Shown piece by piece: positions 27,179 to 40,430 of a stretch of 64,000 nucleotides of DNA. Each line of letters opens with the position of its first letter. Position 1 is the stretch's first letter. The notes beneath the pieces are model-generated. The model saw only the letters and a list, made by a program, of their open reading frames with translations. It had not been told where the DNA came from and did not search any database. Source of the stretch: Salvelinus alpinus (taxonomy: Eukaryota > Chordata > Actinopteri > Salmoniformes > Salmonidae); the NCBI RefSeq assembly GCF_045679555.1, contig NC_092091.1, forward strand, positions 19,094,072-19,158,071. Direction: 5' to 3'. The position numbers were made by a program, and so were the translations under genes.

Positions 27179-28054
27179 TGCAGAGATCTCAGAAGAAGAT
27201 ATGCACTCACAGAGAACAACTTCAAGGCTGCTGCCTCAGCAAGAGCGATTATATTTCATTATGTCAACCCCTAACATCCCACACACACTAGTACACACTA
27301 TAACTGATAATAACTCCCACTTGTTAAAGACTTGTACTGAAAAATCTGATTGCTGATAGATAAAATATGTAGCCAATATTATTTCGGAAGTTTCTTGTTG
27401 ATAAGATGTGGAATTATTATGTACCCCCAGTGCACTTCTAGCAGCCAGAATGATACAACACACACATCATGTTTGGCTATGAAATAATTACAAAGATCAG
27501 TTTGCCTCTTTGCAGGGTGTTTTCTTCCAGAACAGAAATTGGGTTAAAATCTGCATGCCCCTGGTCTCTGCTCCTGCCTCATCTCCCAAGCACAGCACAG
27601 CACAGCAGTGAGCCGTGCCAGTCCCTCCCTTGGCTCATTAGGCCATTGTATGTTTACCAGCAGTCATTCATGTTTCACCTCCACATGTTCCATAGCTTGT
27701 AATGATTTGAGGCTATAATGTCCATCACCTAGGGGAGGAGTGGGTGTCACAGCCCACCCCTGGCTTAATGTGGAGGAAGAGACTTTGGTGAAAATGAAAA
27801 CAAACAATAATACTGTGTGAAGAAGTAGGTTTCACACAGTTGTGGTGATGAATGATGCAGGACCAGGTGTTGACCAGATGTTGTGGGATGATGATGTATA
27901 GAGAGACAGTGCCTATGAGGTGAGAATGGAATCAATGTGGAATTGAGTCAGAAAGTTTCTTTATCACGTCTTACCTGTTCAAGTGCTGTATCTGTTTTGT
28001 GAATGGTACAATATGTGAGATGCAGCTTCCTTGAAGTTAATTAGGCTGCGTTTA

Positions 28055-28287
<233 letters not shown>

Positions 28288-28589
28288 GAGCTGGACAAAT
28301 ACAATTCTCACGGCTCACTGTGATCACTTGACATCAATCTTCTTCAGCACCCCGTCTCCATTTTTATCCCCATCTTCCTCAAATTCAAATCCAACCTCTG
28401 CTTTCCTCATTTTCTTCGACCTCTCGTTTCTCTTTTTTCCCCTTAGAAATTCTCAGATATCAAGCTTTCTGTGTCCCTGTCCCAATATTCCTCTTCTCCT
28501 GACTTTTAATTTGTATTTGTTATACAAATTATCAGCAATCAACAACTTACATCACTACATCAAACATGTCTAACACAAAACAAAATACA

Positions 28590-31500
28590 GGTAAAAACAA
28601 GAAAACAAGTGCAATTGCATTCACCCTGAAAGAATCTCATAATGATTCAAGATGTTATTATATTTGTTATTATCTATGGATAATGTCTTAACAAGATGAT
28701 TCAAATACATTAGAAATATTTGTAATTTTGGTATAGAATTCTGGAATTTTGATTGTATAAAGTATTTGGCATCAAGAAACAAAAATGTAATCACAATTTC
28801 AATGGTCTTGTTATCATTGCAATAGTAACATTATATCCTTCATGTCAAAAACATGGGTAGTGTTCAAAAAGCTAAATATGTATTCTGTAAGGTTTCCCCC
28901 AAAATCTATCACAGATTTACATTCATAGAACAAGGATTTCACTTTTTTCGCAGAAAACGCAGATATCAATATCCACAAATTTGGCCAATATAGAATTACA
29001 TTGGTGTATCTTATGTAGAATCTTAAAGTGCACTTCCTTAAATTTGTTTGGTATGCAGTATTTGTAAGGCATCAACCAAGCTTTTTACAGACAATGTCAG
29101 GAAAACCAAAAATGTTTACCTCGAGGCGTAAATTGTCTAATGTTGTTACAATAAGATTTCTCAAGAAAGCCCACGCCTTCCAGGCTGAGTTCTGGATAAG
29201 TTCTGTGATCATCACCAAAGTTAAGGTGAGTTTTCATTAGTGTAGTTAGACCACTGGGAATGGCACTGAAAACTCTGAATAGTATTCGAAACTCATTCAA
29301 TGTTATAAATTGTTCATATGAAAGAATATTACCCCTGTTGTCAAACACATCAAGAACAGAGTTAACATTCCTTTCAGGCCAGCTAGGGTAGAACAATGAC
29401 TTATTCCTTACAGTTATGTCTGAATTATTCCACAAAAGAGTCTTATGCAGGGAAAAGTTAGGAGGAAACATATTTTCCAGGACATTAAAGCTTGTTGGTG
29501 AAACCTAGCCAATGTAGCAGGTAGTCTTTCAGGAATATAATTACATTTCAGTAAAAATGGAAGACCTCCCAACTAATTAAACACATTGTTTGGAATTAAA
29601 TACCAAATTGATTCTGTATTGACCAAACATATTTTCAACCAATTGATCTGGAAAGTGTTATTTATGTCAACAAAATCCAACACTTCCAGACCTCCTTCAG
29701 GTCTTTTATTTGAGAGGACTGACTTTCAGTTTGTGAGACATTTTTCCAGATGAAGTAAAGGAAGGTCTTGTTGATCAATTTACAGGTAGAGGGATTTACA
29801 AATAAAGACAATGAGGGGTACACGAAGCGAAACAGTCTTGGACAGAAGCACTCTCCCAGGTATAGATAGATCCTTTTGTAGCCAATTATAAAATATATTC
29901 TTGGTTTTCTTAATTTTAAGAGACAAATTCATATGTTGTCTGACTAAGTGATTTTTAGATAGATGTATACCTAAATATTTAACACAGTCCTTTACAGGAA
30001 TATTTTCCATTTCTTTATCATCAGTCATATTAACATAAGATTTCACATTTAGAAACATGAGGTTTTAATCCAGATGCAATAGAGAAATCAAAAATGGATA
30101 AGCCATGCCAATTTGCAATATTCAGAATATCTAGAGATAGAAGTTCAACTACCAAAATGAAAAAAAAGGCGAAATTGGGCATCCCTGTTGTACACTTCTG
30201 ATGATATGGAATCGTTAAAGGTTTAGTATCACAGAACTATTTATATCTTTGTAAAACATGCGAATTCCTTTGATCAAATGTTCACCGAAAGAGATATTCA
30301 TCTTCAATTGTGTCAAAGGCTTTCCTCAATTCAAAAAATAAAATAACAGCGTCTGAGTCAATTGCATCTGAATGATCCATAAGGTCCAAGACTAAACAAA
30401 TGTTGGAACTTGTGACGGCCCTTCATAAAGCCTGTTTGAGTCTCATTTATATTGTAATCTATTCCTTTCTTTAATATTTTGGCATAAACCAGAGCAATCA
30501 ATTTGATATCAATATTTAATAAAGTAATTGGTCTCCAATTGTCAATGAGAGAAGGGTCTTTATCAGGCTTCGGAATCAATTAAATAAGGCCCTGTTTCAT
30601 AGTGGAAACTATTTCACCATTTCAATGCAATCTTGAAACACATTTTTTTTTAAATAGGGTCTTCTATAACTCCCAAAACTGCATATAGAATTCAACTGAG
30701 ACCATCAGGGTAGGTGATTTCCCTTTTTCATTGAATTCAAAGCCTCTCTAATTTCCTCGATTGACACAGGTGATTCGCAAACTGAGTGGAAATCATCCTC
30801 ATCATGACATAATTCTGAATGTGGCTAATGTAGCTTTCGCAACCATTTTCCTAAAATTGTGATTTTAATAAAAGGAATTGACAAATGTTGATATTGTAAT
30901 GGGATCTTTGCACAATAAATCATTCATTTAAATTTTGCCATTGTAGATTTTCTTTTGTAGTTATCTTTCCAAGTACAAAAAAATAACTGGTGTTTCTTTC
31001 CCCATCTTCAATCCATTTCACTCTTTATCTGACAAAGGTATTATAATTCTTTAGAAAACGGTCAAGATTGCTCATCATTTTTTTCTCTTGCTAAGGTGCT
31101 TCAGTTCTTTGGCACGTTTAATAGCTACAACTCTGACTTTATATTTGAATAATTCCCATCTACCTCCAAGAGCGAAGTCCTTTCTTGCAAAAAAATATTT
31201 TGGCTAACGATTTGATGTTTTCAATGAAAATAGGATCTGTAAGAAGTGTATTTCATTTCCAATAGCCTCGAATACCCTTACATACCTTGCCTCGAATACC
31301 CTTACATACCTTGCCTCGAATACCCTTACATACCTTGCCTCGAATACCCTTACATACCTTGCCTCGAATACCCTTACATACCTTGCCTCGAATACCCTTA
31401 CATACCTTGCCTCGAATACCCTTACATACCTTGCCTCGAATACCCTTACATACCTTGCCTCGAATACCCTTACATACCTTGCCTCGAATACCCTTACATA

Positions 31501-32160
31501 TCTTGCCTCGAATACCCTTACATACCTTGCCTCGAATACCCTTACATTCTTTAGCAGCTTGTAGATTCAGGGAAATCAAATGACGCTCAGAAAAGGGAGC
31601 CAATTGATGATCTACATATATAACAAATTGTAACAAAGGGGAAATTATGAATAAATCTATTCTATATTTTCATTACATAGTTTTGTTGGTCCAGGTATAA
31701 CCCTTTACATCCAAATAACGGCAGGCAAAATCAACAGAGAGATCCTTGCATAATATTGTGATGATATTGCTATTTTGAGAGCTTTGACTCATTCTATGAG
31801 GAAAAATGATCTGCAGTCATTAGGTGCTTCTTTAAAACCCCTGAAAGAATTAGAATAGCCTCTGAGTATTTGTTGCATAAATACTGTAATTTGCTGGTAA
31901 GTTGGGCAAAAGGGGTCTAATTTGGAGCATGTGAGCTATGTCCATACACATTACAAATGATGAAAATAGCATTGTCAAGTTTAACAGTTACTATGAAAAA
32001 TCTCCTTTAAACTTGTGGATAAGCGTCAAAACACCAGCAGAATGGTTTGATCCATGACTAAGATGGGCCATGTCTCCCCATTGTGACTTCAAGTCACTTT
32101 CATACTAATATGTTTCCTGAAGAAGGACAACATCTTGCTTGGACAAGTGTGAAAACACTC
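28590..32160 (-). mobile_element. L1-like (Tx1-type) LINE, minus strand, decayed
   Basis: On the minus strand, an endonuclease-like piece at about 31950-32150 reads LLQETY and WGDMAHLSHGSNHSAGVLTL. It is followed by RT text at 30358-30579 (PDKDPSLIDNWRPITLLNID, QTGFMKGRH), near 30060-30240 (FFFILVVELLSLDIL) and at 29780-30058 (VKYLGIHLSKNHLV, KIKKTKNIFYNWLQKDLSIP). A C-terminal segment follows at 28.6-29.6 kb. Stops and frameshifts are frequent, so it is inactive. A 24-bp minisatellite has expanded inside it at 31266-31550. Confidence 0.8.
31266..31550. repeat. 24-bp minisatellite inside the L1-like element, 12 copies
   Basis: Twelve units of CCTCGAATACCCTTACATAC plus CTTG, almost identical. 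The unit length is divisible by three, so both strands are open for about 100 codons. That is an effect of the repeat, not a gene. Confidence 0.96.
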
Positions 32161-32786
32161 TCTCTCACAGCGACGCAATCTTGGCTACCCCAAACCTCGT
32201 TTCCTGACTTTGCTTGCGGCTCGGTGGCATCACAACGTAACTCCATCTCATAATCGTCGTGCTCACAAAAATGATCCCCAAACTCAACTCTGTTTTACTC
32301 CTGTCGCGGCGGAAAACATTCAGATGTCTCTTTCTACACAGCTCAACCACCAGTCTTTACTGGCTGCAGAAATGTATGGACGCAGTGTTCTAATTCGATG
32401 AGGTTTAACAGCGGTTGGCATCCAATAAATGTTGCATTACTGCCACATACTAGACTAGAGTATACCTCGCTTATACTTAGCTAAATACAAATAAATCAAC
32501 CAACACCCTACTATCTAACCCTACACTCACTAAAAACCCACCACCCTACTCAACTATTTAAATATATCTAGTCCTACCTCAGGCCAACACCACCACTCAA
32601 CACACCTTGTAACTCTTCTGACGTCAAGTCTCACACACCCAAATACCTCTCTGCAGCTGCCACCACAACTTCAATTTTCTACAACTTACGTTGCATCCTG
32701 CAGTATGGTTGACAACCATTGCTATAAATCTGTTCTTAATGAAGCATATATAACTTGTTGGCCTATCCCTCTGTACTGGTACAGAT

Positions 32787-33203
32787 TTTCTCTCCAATTT
32801 CGTGGTATCCAATTGGTAGTTACAGTCTTGTCTCATCGCTGCAACTCCCGTCTGGACTCGGGAGAGGCGAATGTCGAGAGCCGTGCATCCTCCGACACAA
32901 TGCCCACTTAACCCGGAAGCCAGCCGCACCAATGTGTTGGAGGAAACACAGTACACCTGGCGACCGTGTTAGCGTGCACTGCGCCCGGCCCACCACAGGA
33001 GTCGCTAGTGCGTGATGGGACAAGGACATCCCTGCCGGCCAAAACCTCCCCTAACCCGGACGACGCTGGTCCAATTGTGCGCCGCACCATGAGTCTCCCG
33101 GTATCGGCCGGCTGCGACAGAGCCTGGACTCAAACCCAAAATCTCTAGGTCCACAGCTAGCACTGTGATGCAGTGTCTTAGACCACTGTGCCACTTCGGA
33201 GGC
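32787..33203 (-). mobile_element. tRNA-derived SINE, minus strand, ~415 bp
   Basis: Read on the minus strand, it starts GCCTCCGAAGTGGCACAGTG. The polymerase III A-box-like GTGGCACAGTGGTCTAAGAC and B-box-like GGGTTTGAGTCCAGG follow. A long GC-rich body comes next (CGGTCGCCAGGTGTACTGTG, CACATTGGTGCGGCTGGCTT). The 3' end is ACCAATTGGATACCACGAAA then TTGGAGAGAAA. Typical of long salmonid SINEs. The family name is not assigned. Confidence 0.82.
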
Positions 33204-33429
33204 TTACCCATCTTCTCTACTTTCTTCACTACCCCAGCAATTCAAAACGGTTTAATTGGCATGGGAAACATCTGTTTACATTGCTAAAGCAAGTGAAATT
33301 GAAATAAACGAAATGAACAGTAAACATTACTCTCACAAAAGTTCCAAAGGAATAGAGACATTTCAAATGCTATATTATGGCTATATACAGGGTTGTAACG
33401 ATGTGCAAATAGTTAAGGAGAAGTTTATC

Positions 33430-33980
33430 TGAAGTTCCATGTATAACACTTGTATCTTTTATCAATGTTTATTATGAGTATTTCTGTAAATTGATGTGGC
33501 TCTCTGCAAAATCACCGGATGTTTTGGAGTCAAAACATTACTGAACATAACGCGCCAATGTAAACTAAGATTTTGGGATATAAATATGAACTTTATCGAA
33601 CAAAACATACATGTATTGTGTAACATGAAGTCCTATGAGTGTCATCTGATGAAGATCATCAAAGGTTAGTGATTCATTTTATCTCTATTTCTGCTTTTTG
33701 TGACTCCTCTCTTTGGCTGGAAAAATGGCGGTGTTTTTCTGTGACTAGGTACTGACCTAACATAATCTTTTGGTGTGCTTTCGTCGTAAAGCCTTTTTGA
33801 AATCGGACACTGTGGCTGGATTTACAACAAGTTTATCTTTAAAATGGTGTAAAATACTTGTATGTTTGAGGAATTCTAATTATGAGATTTCTGTTGTTTG
33901 AATTTGGCTCCCTGCACTTTCACTGGCTGTTGTCAAGTCGATCCCGTTAACGGGATCTCAGCCATAAGAATTAAAGTACA
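33430..33980 (+). repeat. Probable dispersed repeat, unclassified
   Basis: A 550-bp block ends with the palindrome GATCCCGTTAACGGGATC and CTCAGCCATAAGAA. It contains no ORF. I recall similar text as common in salmonid genomic sequence, but no transposase, tRNA head or inverted ends could be identified here. The following 34000-34700 looks unique. Confidence 0.4.
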
Positions 33981-35292
33981 AATGGGAAAATAAATAAACG
34001 CAAATATAGGTTGTATTTACAATGCTGTTACAGCATATGACAACTTCTGCACTACTGTAACCCTGAAAAACTCAACCTGCCTCTCACACACCGGACATTT
34101 CGGAAGTTCTCGGAGCCAGGCCCAGCCAATCAGATAAAAAAAAATATATACTCTTCAGCACAAGCCCGTAGGTGAAGAAGCCTGATGTGGAGCTTCTGGG
34201 CCGGATGTGGAGATCACGTGGTCTGCGGTTGTGAGGCCAGTTGGACATACTGCCAAATTCTGTAAAATGACATTGGAAGCGGCTTATGGTAGAGAAATGA
34301 ACATTAAATGGCAACAGTTCTGATGGACATTCCTGCAGTCAGCATGCCAATTGCACACTCCCTCAAAACTTGAGACATCTGTGGCACTGTGTTGTGTAAC
34401 AAAACTGCACATTTTAGAGTGGCCTTTTATTGTCCCCAGCACAAGGTGCAATTGAGTAAACAAATTTGTGCACGACATTTGAGAGAAATAGGATTTTAGT
34501 GGAGAAAGTGAGAAACTTCCCTAAACTTGATGCTCTAACTATTACTGAATTCCTACAAGTCTGTGTGTAGTCACTAAATGTGATTCCAACCAATTGCCTG
34601 TGCATTGCTTAGGATAGTTAATCTTTTTTCAACAAATAACTATATTTCATACCTATTAGAATTGATGCAGTATTACGCTGTGTAGTGTCCCACAGGCAGT
34701 CAGGCTCCTGTTTTTTCTGTGTTGTAGGTATCTGTCAGAGCTGTGATGTGTGGATGGGGCTTTTGGTGTGGGCCAGGCTACCTTCCCTGTGGTAAGTTAC
34801 ATTACACCCCTCCTATTCACCACTCTTCTTTCTCTCTGTTTGTCTCTCGGACATTAGGAGTGAATTAACTCAATAGCTTAACACAGCCAATATCTTCTGT
34901 TCTTCAGGGTGTGAAGCTGCTCTCCTACCTGTACAACGAGGCCCAGAGCAACTACAGCAATGCAAACTACACTGTGCTGCTGTCCCTGCTCAAGAGGAGC
35001 TGTGAGCCCTACACATGGTCAGTCACCCCAGTCTGACACACACACAACATGTATTGATCTGTCCCACACATCCCACATGGAATTCATGCTAACCTGCATG
35101 ACTGCATCACCAAAATGCTTTAAAGATGCTTGTAAACAACCTGTGTAGGCATGGTTATGTGCCTGATCAATCCTGTTCCCTGTGTTTGTGCTGTCTGTAG
35201 ATTTGTGTCAGACTGGGTGTAAAGCAAAGTGGTCCGGGACTTGAACAGAGAGTTCATGATCGAGGTCAACGAGGACTACCTCAGTTTCAGAG

Positions 35293-36215
35293 GTCAGAAC
35301 ATACAATTCACTGCCTAATAAGAGTAACCTGCTAGTACACTAGTGACCTTGGTACAGCACCCAGCGACCTGCATCACGCCTCTTGTAGTAACGAGAGCTA
35401 TTGATACAGCCTGTTAACAAATATGGATTTCGTTACCACATTCAAGGACAGTATCACCTTTAGATTTGTCTGTGGTTTAGAGGATCATTTGCTGATCTGC
35501 TACACCTCAACTCCTGCAGGGACCAACCTGGGGTTCCTCACTCCTGTTTTAGAGGTCAATGACTTTACTCCGAGAGAAAAAGGCGAAGCGAGAGGATTTA
35601 CTCCGCTCAAAATCTGTCTGCATGAGATAAGCAGACCAAGTGGGGATTATTTGTATGGAGGTCTATGAGAGAGTGTCGAATTACGTGAGGCCTATTTGAT
35701 CGAAAATAAGTTTAATAATGTTTAGACTGCTACAGATGTACTGATATAAGTGGATGCACGTGGCAACTTTGAGAAAACAACTTGGTTGGGTCTGTTGTTC
35801 ACACGCGTATCTGCCCTCGCATTGGCTAGAATGATCCCACCTGATCTCGCCTTCTTCCTCCCGTCTTTGAGTACATGTATTTCCATTGTTGGAGCGGTCA
35901 CTTGACTATCTTGTCAATATAATGGATACTATTTGCTTTACTCCAAGTGAGTCAGTTAGCGAAGCAGTCAGTGAAACTTGCTTGGAAAAACTCTGGAAGG
36001 TTTAGGATCACATCTTCATGTAAAGAGCCATAATATGAAACCTGGTGAATTCACCCCTCCAGTGCCTGTATTAGGGTACACCGGATTAACCTGCTCAGTT
36101 TTTAGTTCTATTGTAGAGCCAGGAAAAACCCAGTTGGAAAAACTCCTTGCGTAGTCATTATTGCTGTGCCTCATAGTCTCCCGTCTCCTCTTTCCCATCT
36201 CCTCTCTCCCCCTAG
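35293..36215 (+). other. tubgcp6 relic intron, nothing recognised
   Basis: 923 bp between a usable donor (AGAG|GTCAGA) and acceptor (CCCCCTAG). No transposon ends or tandem repeats are seen. One ORF of 81 codons (35423-35668) has no recognisable motif. Confidence 0.5.
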
Positions 36216-36359
36216 ACAAGCACTTCTGGGTGCAGGGCTACACCCTGATCTCCCCTGACTTCGAGGACTGTCTTCTCTGACACATTGTCAACGACATCTA
36301 CGGGAAGACCATTAACCTACTCAAGATTTACTGTCCCCAGGTCAGTAGTAATAATTCAT

Positions 36360-36945
36360 TTTCACAGCCATACTGTCATGGCTGTTGTAAGAAGGAGACC
36401 AAGGCGCAGCGTGGTAAGCGTACATTCTTCTTTATTATAAGAACGAACACTGAACAAACGAACAAAATAACAAAACGAACCGTGAAGCTAATATGAGTAG
36501 TGCATACAGGCAACTAAACATAGAACAAGAACCCACGAACACCAAAGGGTAAATGGCTACCTAAATATGATCCCCAATCAGAGACAACGATAAACAGCTG
36601 CCTCTGATTGGGAACCATATCAGGCCACCATAGACATACAAATCACCTAGATCTGCAAAAACCCTAGACATACAAAAAACCCTAGACAACACAAAAACTA
36701 ACGTACCCACCCTAGTCACACCCTGACCTAACCAAAATATAAAGAAAACAGAGATATCTCAGGTCAGGGCGTGACACATACAGTCTCATATAGGTTTTGG
36801 CCTTTCTAGGGAGTTTTTCCTAGCCACCGTTTTTCTACACCTGCATTGCTTGCTGTTTGGGGTTTTAGGCTGGGTTTCTGTACAGCACTTTGAGATATCA
36901 GCTGATGTAAGAAGGGCTTTATAAATACATTTGATTTGATTTGAT
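36360..36945 (+). repeat. Two adjacent dispersed repeats in a tubgcp6 intron
   Basis: 36360-36778 runs from CATGGCTGTTGTAAGAAGG to GGTCAGGGCGTGACA, with TCTTTATTATAAGAACGAAC near its start and the short palindromic pair CCCAATCAGAGACA...CTCTGATTGGGAACC. 36780-36945 contains TTTGGGGTTTTAGGCTGGG, AGCACTTTGAGATATCAGC and GGGCTTTATAAATAC, and ends in TTTGATTTGATTTGAT. The last is a teleost dispersed-repeat 3' end known to me by sight. Neither contains an ORF. Confidence 0.55.
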
Positions 36946-36982
36946 ATTATGTCCTAGGGTCAGTGATTACTAGGATGAAATT

Positions 36983-37218
36983 ACACAGAGTGGCACAGCG
37001 GTCTAAGGCACTGTATCTCAGGGCTAGAGGCGTCACTACAAACCCTGGTTCGATTCCAGGCTGTATCACTACCGGTCGTGATTGGGAGTCCCATAGGGCG
37101 GGGCACAATTGGCCAAGTGTCGTCTCGGTTAGGGTTCGGCCGGGATAGGCTGTCATTGTAAATAAGAATTTGTTCTTATCTGGCTTGCCTAGTTAAATTA
37201 AATAAATAAATAATAAAG
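36983..37218 (+). mobile_element. HpaI-type salmonid SINE
   Basis: tRNA-like head with A box TGGCACAGCGGTCTAAG (36991) and B box GGTTCGATTCC (37047-37057), then CGTGATTGGGAGTCCCATAG and GGGGCACAATTGGCC. The family 3' end is GTAAATAAGAATTTGTTCTT then ACTTGCC-like GGCTTGCCTAGTTAAATTAAAT with an AAAT tail. It is a short interspersed element, not a tRNA gene. Confidence 0.92.
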
Positions 37219-37645
37219 ATACTGACCCATGGTTAAGGTTAGACTGTGGGAGTGCTAAATTGATCCTAGATCTGTACCTAAGAATCTTCTACCAGATCAG
37301 CTCAGCGGTCCTATGTTGGAGCTCGGAGTCTGAGCTTCCCTCGCATCGCTGTCACCTTCTCCCTGCAGGCAGAGATGTGCCGTGTACTGAAGATGCATCC
37401 TTAGAAATGCATGAAACTCAAAACTGCCATGAAAACCAGGCATTAATAAATAATACATAGGATTTTATAGCACTTTTCTAAAGCCAAAGATGCTTTAAAG
37501 TGTAGTGCAGTAATGTTAATTAGAAAGATGTAAGGAGAAGAGAGAGCAAGAGAGGGAAAGCAACAGTAATGGCCCATTAAACTGATGTACAGATACGCAA
37601 CTTGAAACCCTGCATGATCTACAGTACAAATCCATGGCCTATCTT

Positions 37646-40430
37646 TCAGCTAGAACAGAGGGCAGGGGAGAACAGAACAGGGGAGAGGTAAGCCAGATAG
37701 CAGGGGAGAACAGAACAGGGGAGAGGTAAGCCAGAGAGCAGGGGAGAACAGAACAGGGGAGAGGTAAGCCCGAGGGCAGGGGAGAACAGAACAGGGGAGA
37801 GGTAAGCCAGAGGGAAGGGGAGAACAGAACAGGGGAGAGGTAAGCCCGAGGGCAGGGGAGAACAGAACAGGGGAGAGGTAAGCCAGAGAGCAGGGGAGAA
37901 CAGAACAGGGGAGAGGTAAGCCCGAGGGCAGGGGAGAACAGAACAGGGGAGAGGTAAGCCAGAGGGAAGGGGAGAACAGAACAGGGGAGAGGTAAGCCAG
38001 AGGGCAGGGGAGAACAGAACAGGGGAGAGATAAGCCATAGGGCAGGGGAGAACGGAACAGGGGAGAGGTAAGCCAGAGGGCAGGGGAGAACAGAACATGG
38101 GAGAGATAAGCCAGAGGGCAGGGGAGAACAGAACAGGGGAGAGATAAGCCTGAGGGCAGGGGAGAACAGAACAGGGGAGAGGTAAGCCCTGAGGGCAGGG
38201 GAGAACAGAAAAGGGGAGAGATAAGCCCGAGGGCAGGGGAGAACAGAACAGGGGAGAGAAGCCAGAGGGCAGGGGAGAACAGAACAGGGGAGAGGTAAGC
38301 CAGAGGGAAGGGGAGAACAGAACAGGGGAGAGGTAAGCCCGAGGGCAGGGGAGAACAGAACAGGGGAGAGGTAAGCCAGAGGGCAGGGGAGAACAGAACA
38401 GGGGAGAGGTAATCCAGAGAGCAGGAGAGAACATAACAGGGGAGAGGTAAGCCAGATGGAAGGGGAGAACAGAACAGGGGAGAGGTAAGCCAGAGGGCAG
38501 GGGAGAACAGAACAGGGGAGAGGTAAGCCAGAGGGAAGGGGAGAACAGAACAGGGGAGAGGTAAGCCAGAGGGACGGGGAGAACAGAACAGGGGAGAGGT
38601 AAGCCAGAGGGAAGGGGAGAACAGAACAGGGGAGAGGTAAGCCAGAGGGAAGGGGAGAACAGAACAGGGGAGAGGTAAGCCACAGGGCAGGGGAGATCAG
38701 AACAGGGGAGAGGTAAGCCAGAGGGCAGGGGAGAACAGAACAGGGGAGAGGTAAGCCAGAGGGAAGGGGAGAACAGAACAGGGGAGAGGTAAGCCAGAGG
38801 GCAGGGGAGAACAGAACAGGGGAGAGGTAATCCAGAGAGCAGGAGAGAACATAACAGGGGAGAGGTAAGCCAGATGGAAGGGGAGAACAGAACAGGGGAG
38901 AGGTAAGCCAGAGGGCAGGGGAGAACAGAACAGGGGAGAGGTAAGCCAGAGGGAAGGGGAGAACAGAACAGGGGAGAGGTAAGCCAGAGGGAAGGGGAGA
39001 ACAGAACAGGGGAGAGGTAAGCCAGAGGGAAGGGGAGAACAGAACAGGGGAGAGGTAAGCCAGAGGGAAGGGGAGAACAGAAAAGGGGAGAGGTAAGCCA
39101 GAGGGAAGGGGAGAACAGAACAGGGGAGAGGTAAGCCAGAGGGAAGGGGAGATCAGAACAGGGGAGAGGTAAGCCAGAGGGAAGGGGAGAACAGAACAGG
39201 GGAGAGGTAAGCCAGAGGGAAGGGGAGAACAGAACAGGGGAGAGGTAAGCCAGAGGGCAGGGGAGAACAGAACAGGGGAGAGGTAAGCCAGAGGGAAGGG
39301 GAGAACAGAACAGGGGAGAGGTAAGCCAGAGGGAAGGGGAGAACAGAACAGGGGAGAGGTAAGCCAGAGGGAAGGGGAGAACAGAACAGGGGAGAGGTAA
39401 GCCAGAGGGAAGGGGAGAACAGAAAAGGGGAGAGGTAAGCCAGAGGGAAGGGGAGAACAGAACAGGGGAGAGGTAAGCCAGAGGGAAGGGGAGATCAGAA
39501 CAGGGGAGAGGTAAGCCAGAGGGAAGGGGAGAACAGAACAGGGGAGAGGTAAGCCAGAGGGAAGGGGAGAACAGAACAGGGGAGAGGTAAGCCAGAGGGA
39601 AGGGGAGAACAGAACAGGGGAGAGAAGCCAGAGGGCAGGGGAGAACAGAACAGGGGAGAGGTAAGCCAGAGGGAAGGGGAGAACAGAACAGGGGAGAGGT
39701 AAGCCCGAGGGCAGGGGAGAACAGAACAGGGGAGAGGTAAGCCAGAGGGAAGGGGAGAACAGAACAGGGGAGAGGTAAGCCAGAGAGCAGGGGAGAACAG
39801 AACAGGGGAGAGGTAAGCCAGAGGGAAGGGGAGAACAGAACAGGGGATAGGTAAGCCAGAGGGAAGGGGAGAACAGAACAGGGGAGAGGTAAGCCAGAGG
39901 GAAGGGGAGAACAGAACAGGGGAGAGGTAAGCCAGAGGGAAGGGGAGAACAGAACAGGGGAGAGGTAAGCCAGAGGGAAGGGGAGAACAGAACAGGGGAG
40001 AGAAGCCAGAGGGCAGGGGAGAACAGAACAGGGGAGAGGTAAGCCAGAGGGAAGGGGAGAACAGAACAGGGGAGAGGTAAGCCCGAGGGCAGGGGAGAAC
40101 AGAACAGGGGAGAGGTAAGCCAGAGGGAAGGGGAGAACAGAACAGGGGAGAGGGAAGCCAGAGGGAAGGGGAGAACAGAACAGGGGAGAGGTAAGCCAGA
40201 GGGAAGGGGAGAACAGAACAGGGGAGAGGTAAGCCAGAGGGAAGGGGAGAACAGAACAGGGGAGAGGTAAGCCAGAGGGAAGGGGAGAACAGAACAGGGG
40301 AGAGGTAAGCCAGAGGGAAGGGGAGAACAGAACAGGGGAGAGGTAAGCCAGAGGGAAGGGGAGAACAAAACAGGGGAGCAGTAAGCCAGAGAGCAGGGGA
40401 GAACAGAACAGGGGAGAAGTAAGCCAGAGG
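37646..40430 (+). repeat. 38-bp purine-rich minisatellite, ~73 copies, with donor-like motif
   Basis: Units of GCCAGAGGGAAGGGGAGAAC plus AGAACAGGGGAGAGGTAA, with variants GAAGG/GCAGG, CCAGAGG/CCCGAGG and a few lacking GGTA. The G-rich strand is the tubgcp6 sense strand. Each full unit holds GAG|GTAAGC, a close match to a splice donor. It lies in the intron between remnants 36340 and 40490. The antisense strand reads open in all frames because 3 x 38 bp contains no stop. The resulting 982- and 954-codon ORFs are artefacts. Confidence 0.96.

Noticed and set aside
31246..31636. ORFs PRIPLHTL and KVCKGIRG on both strands
   Set aside because: Frames of the 24-bp minisatellite inside a LINE.
35201..36340. 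Possibility that the tubgcp6 stops are sequencing errors
   Set aside because: There are several independent stops, frameshifts, exon deletions and lost ends over 11 kb, while neighbouring plxnb2 and appl2 exons are error-free.
36991..37060. tRNA-like head with A and B boxes
   Set aside because: It belongs to an HpaI-type SINE with its body and AAAT tail, not to a functional tRNA gene. The same applies to the heads near 33124, 54100 and 57650.
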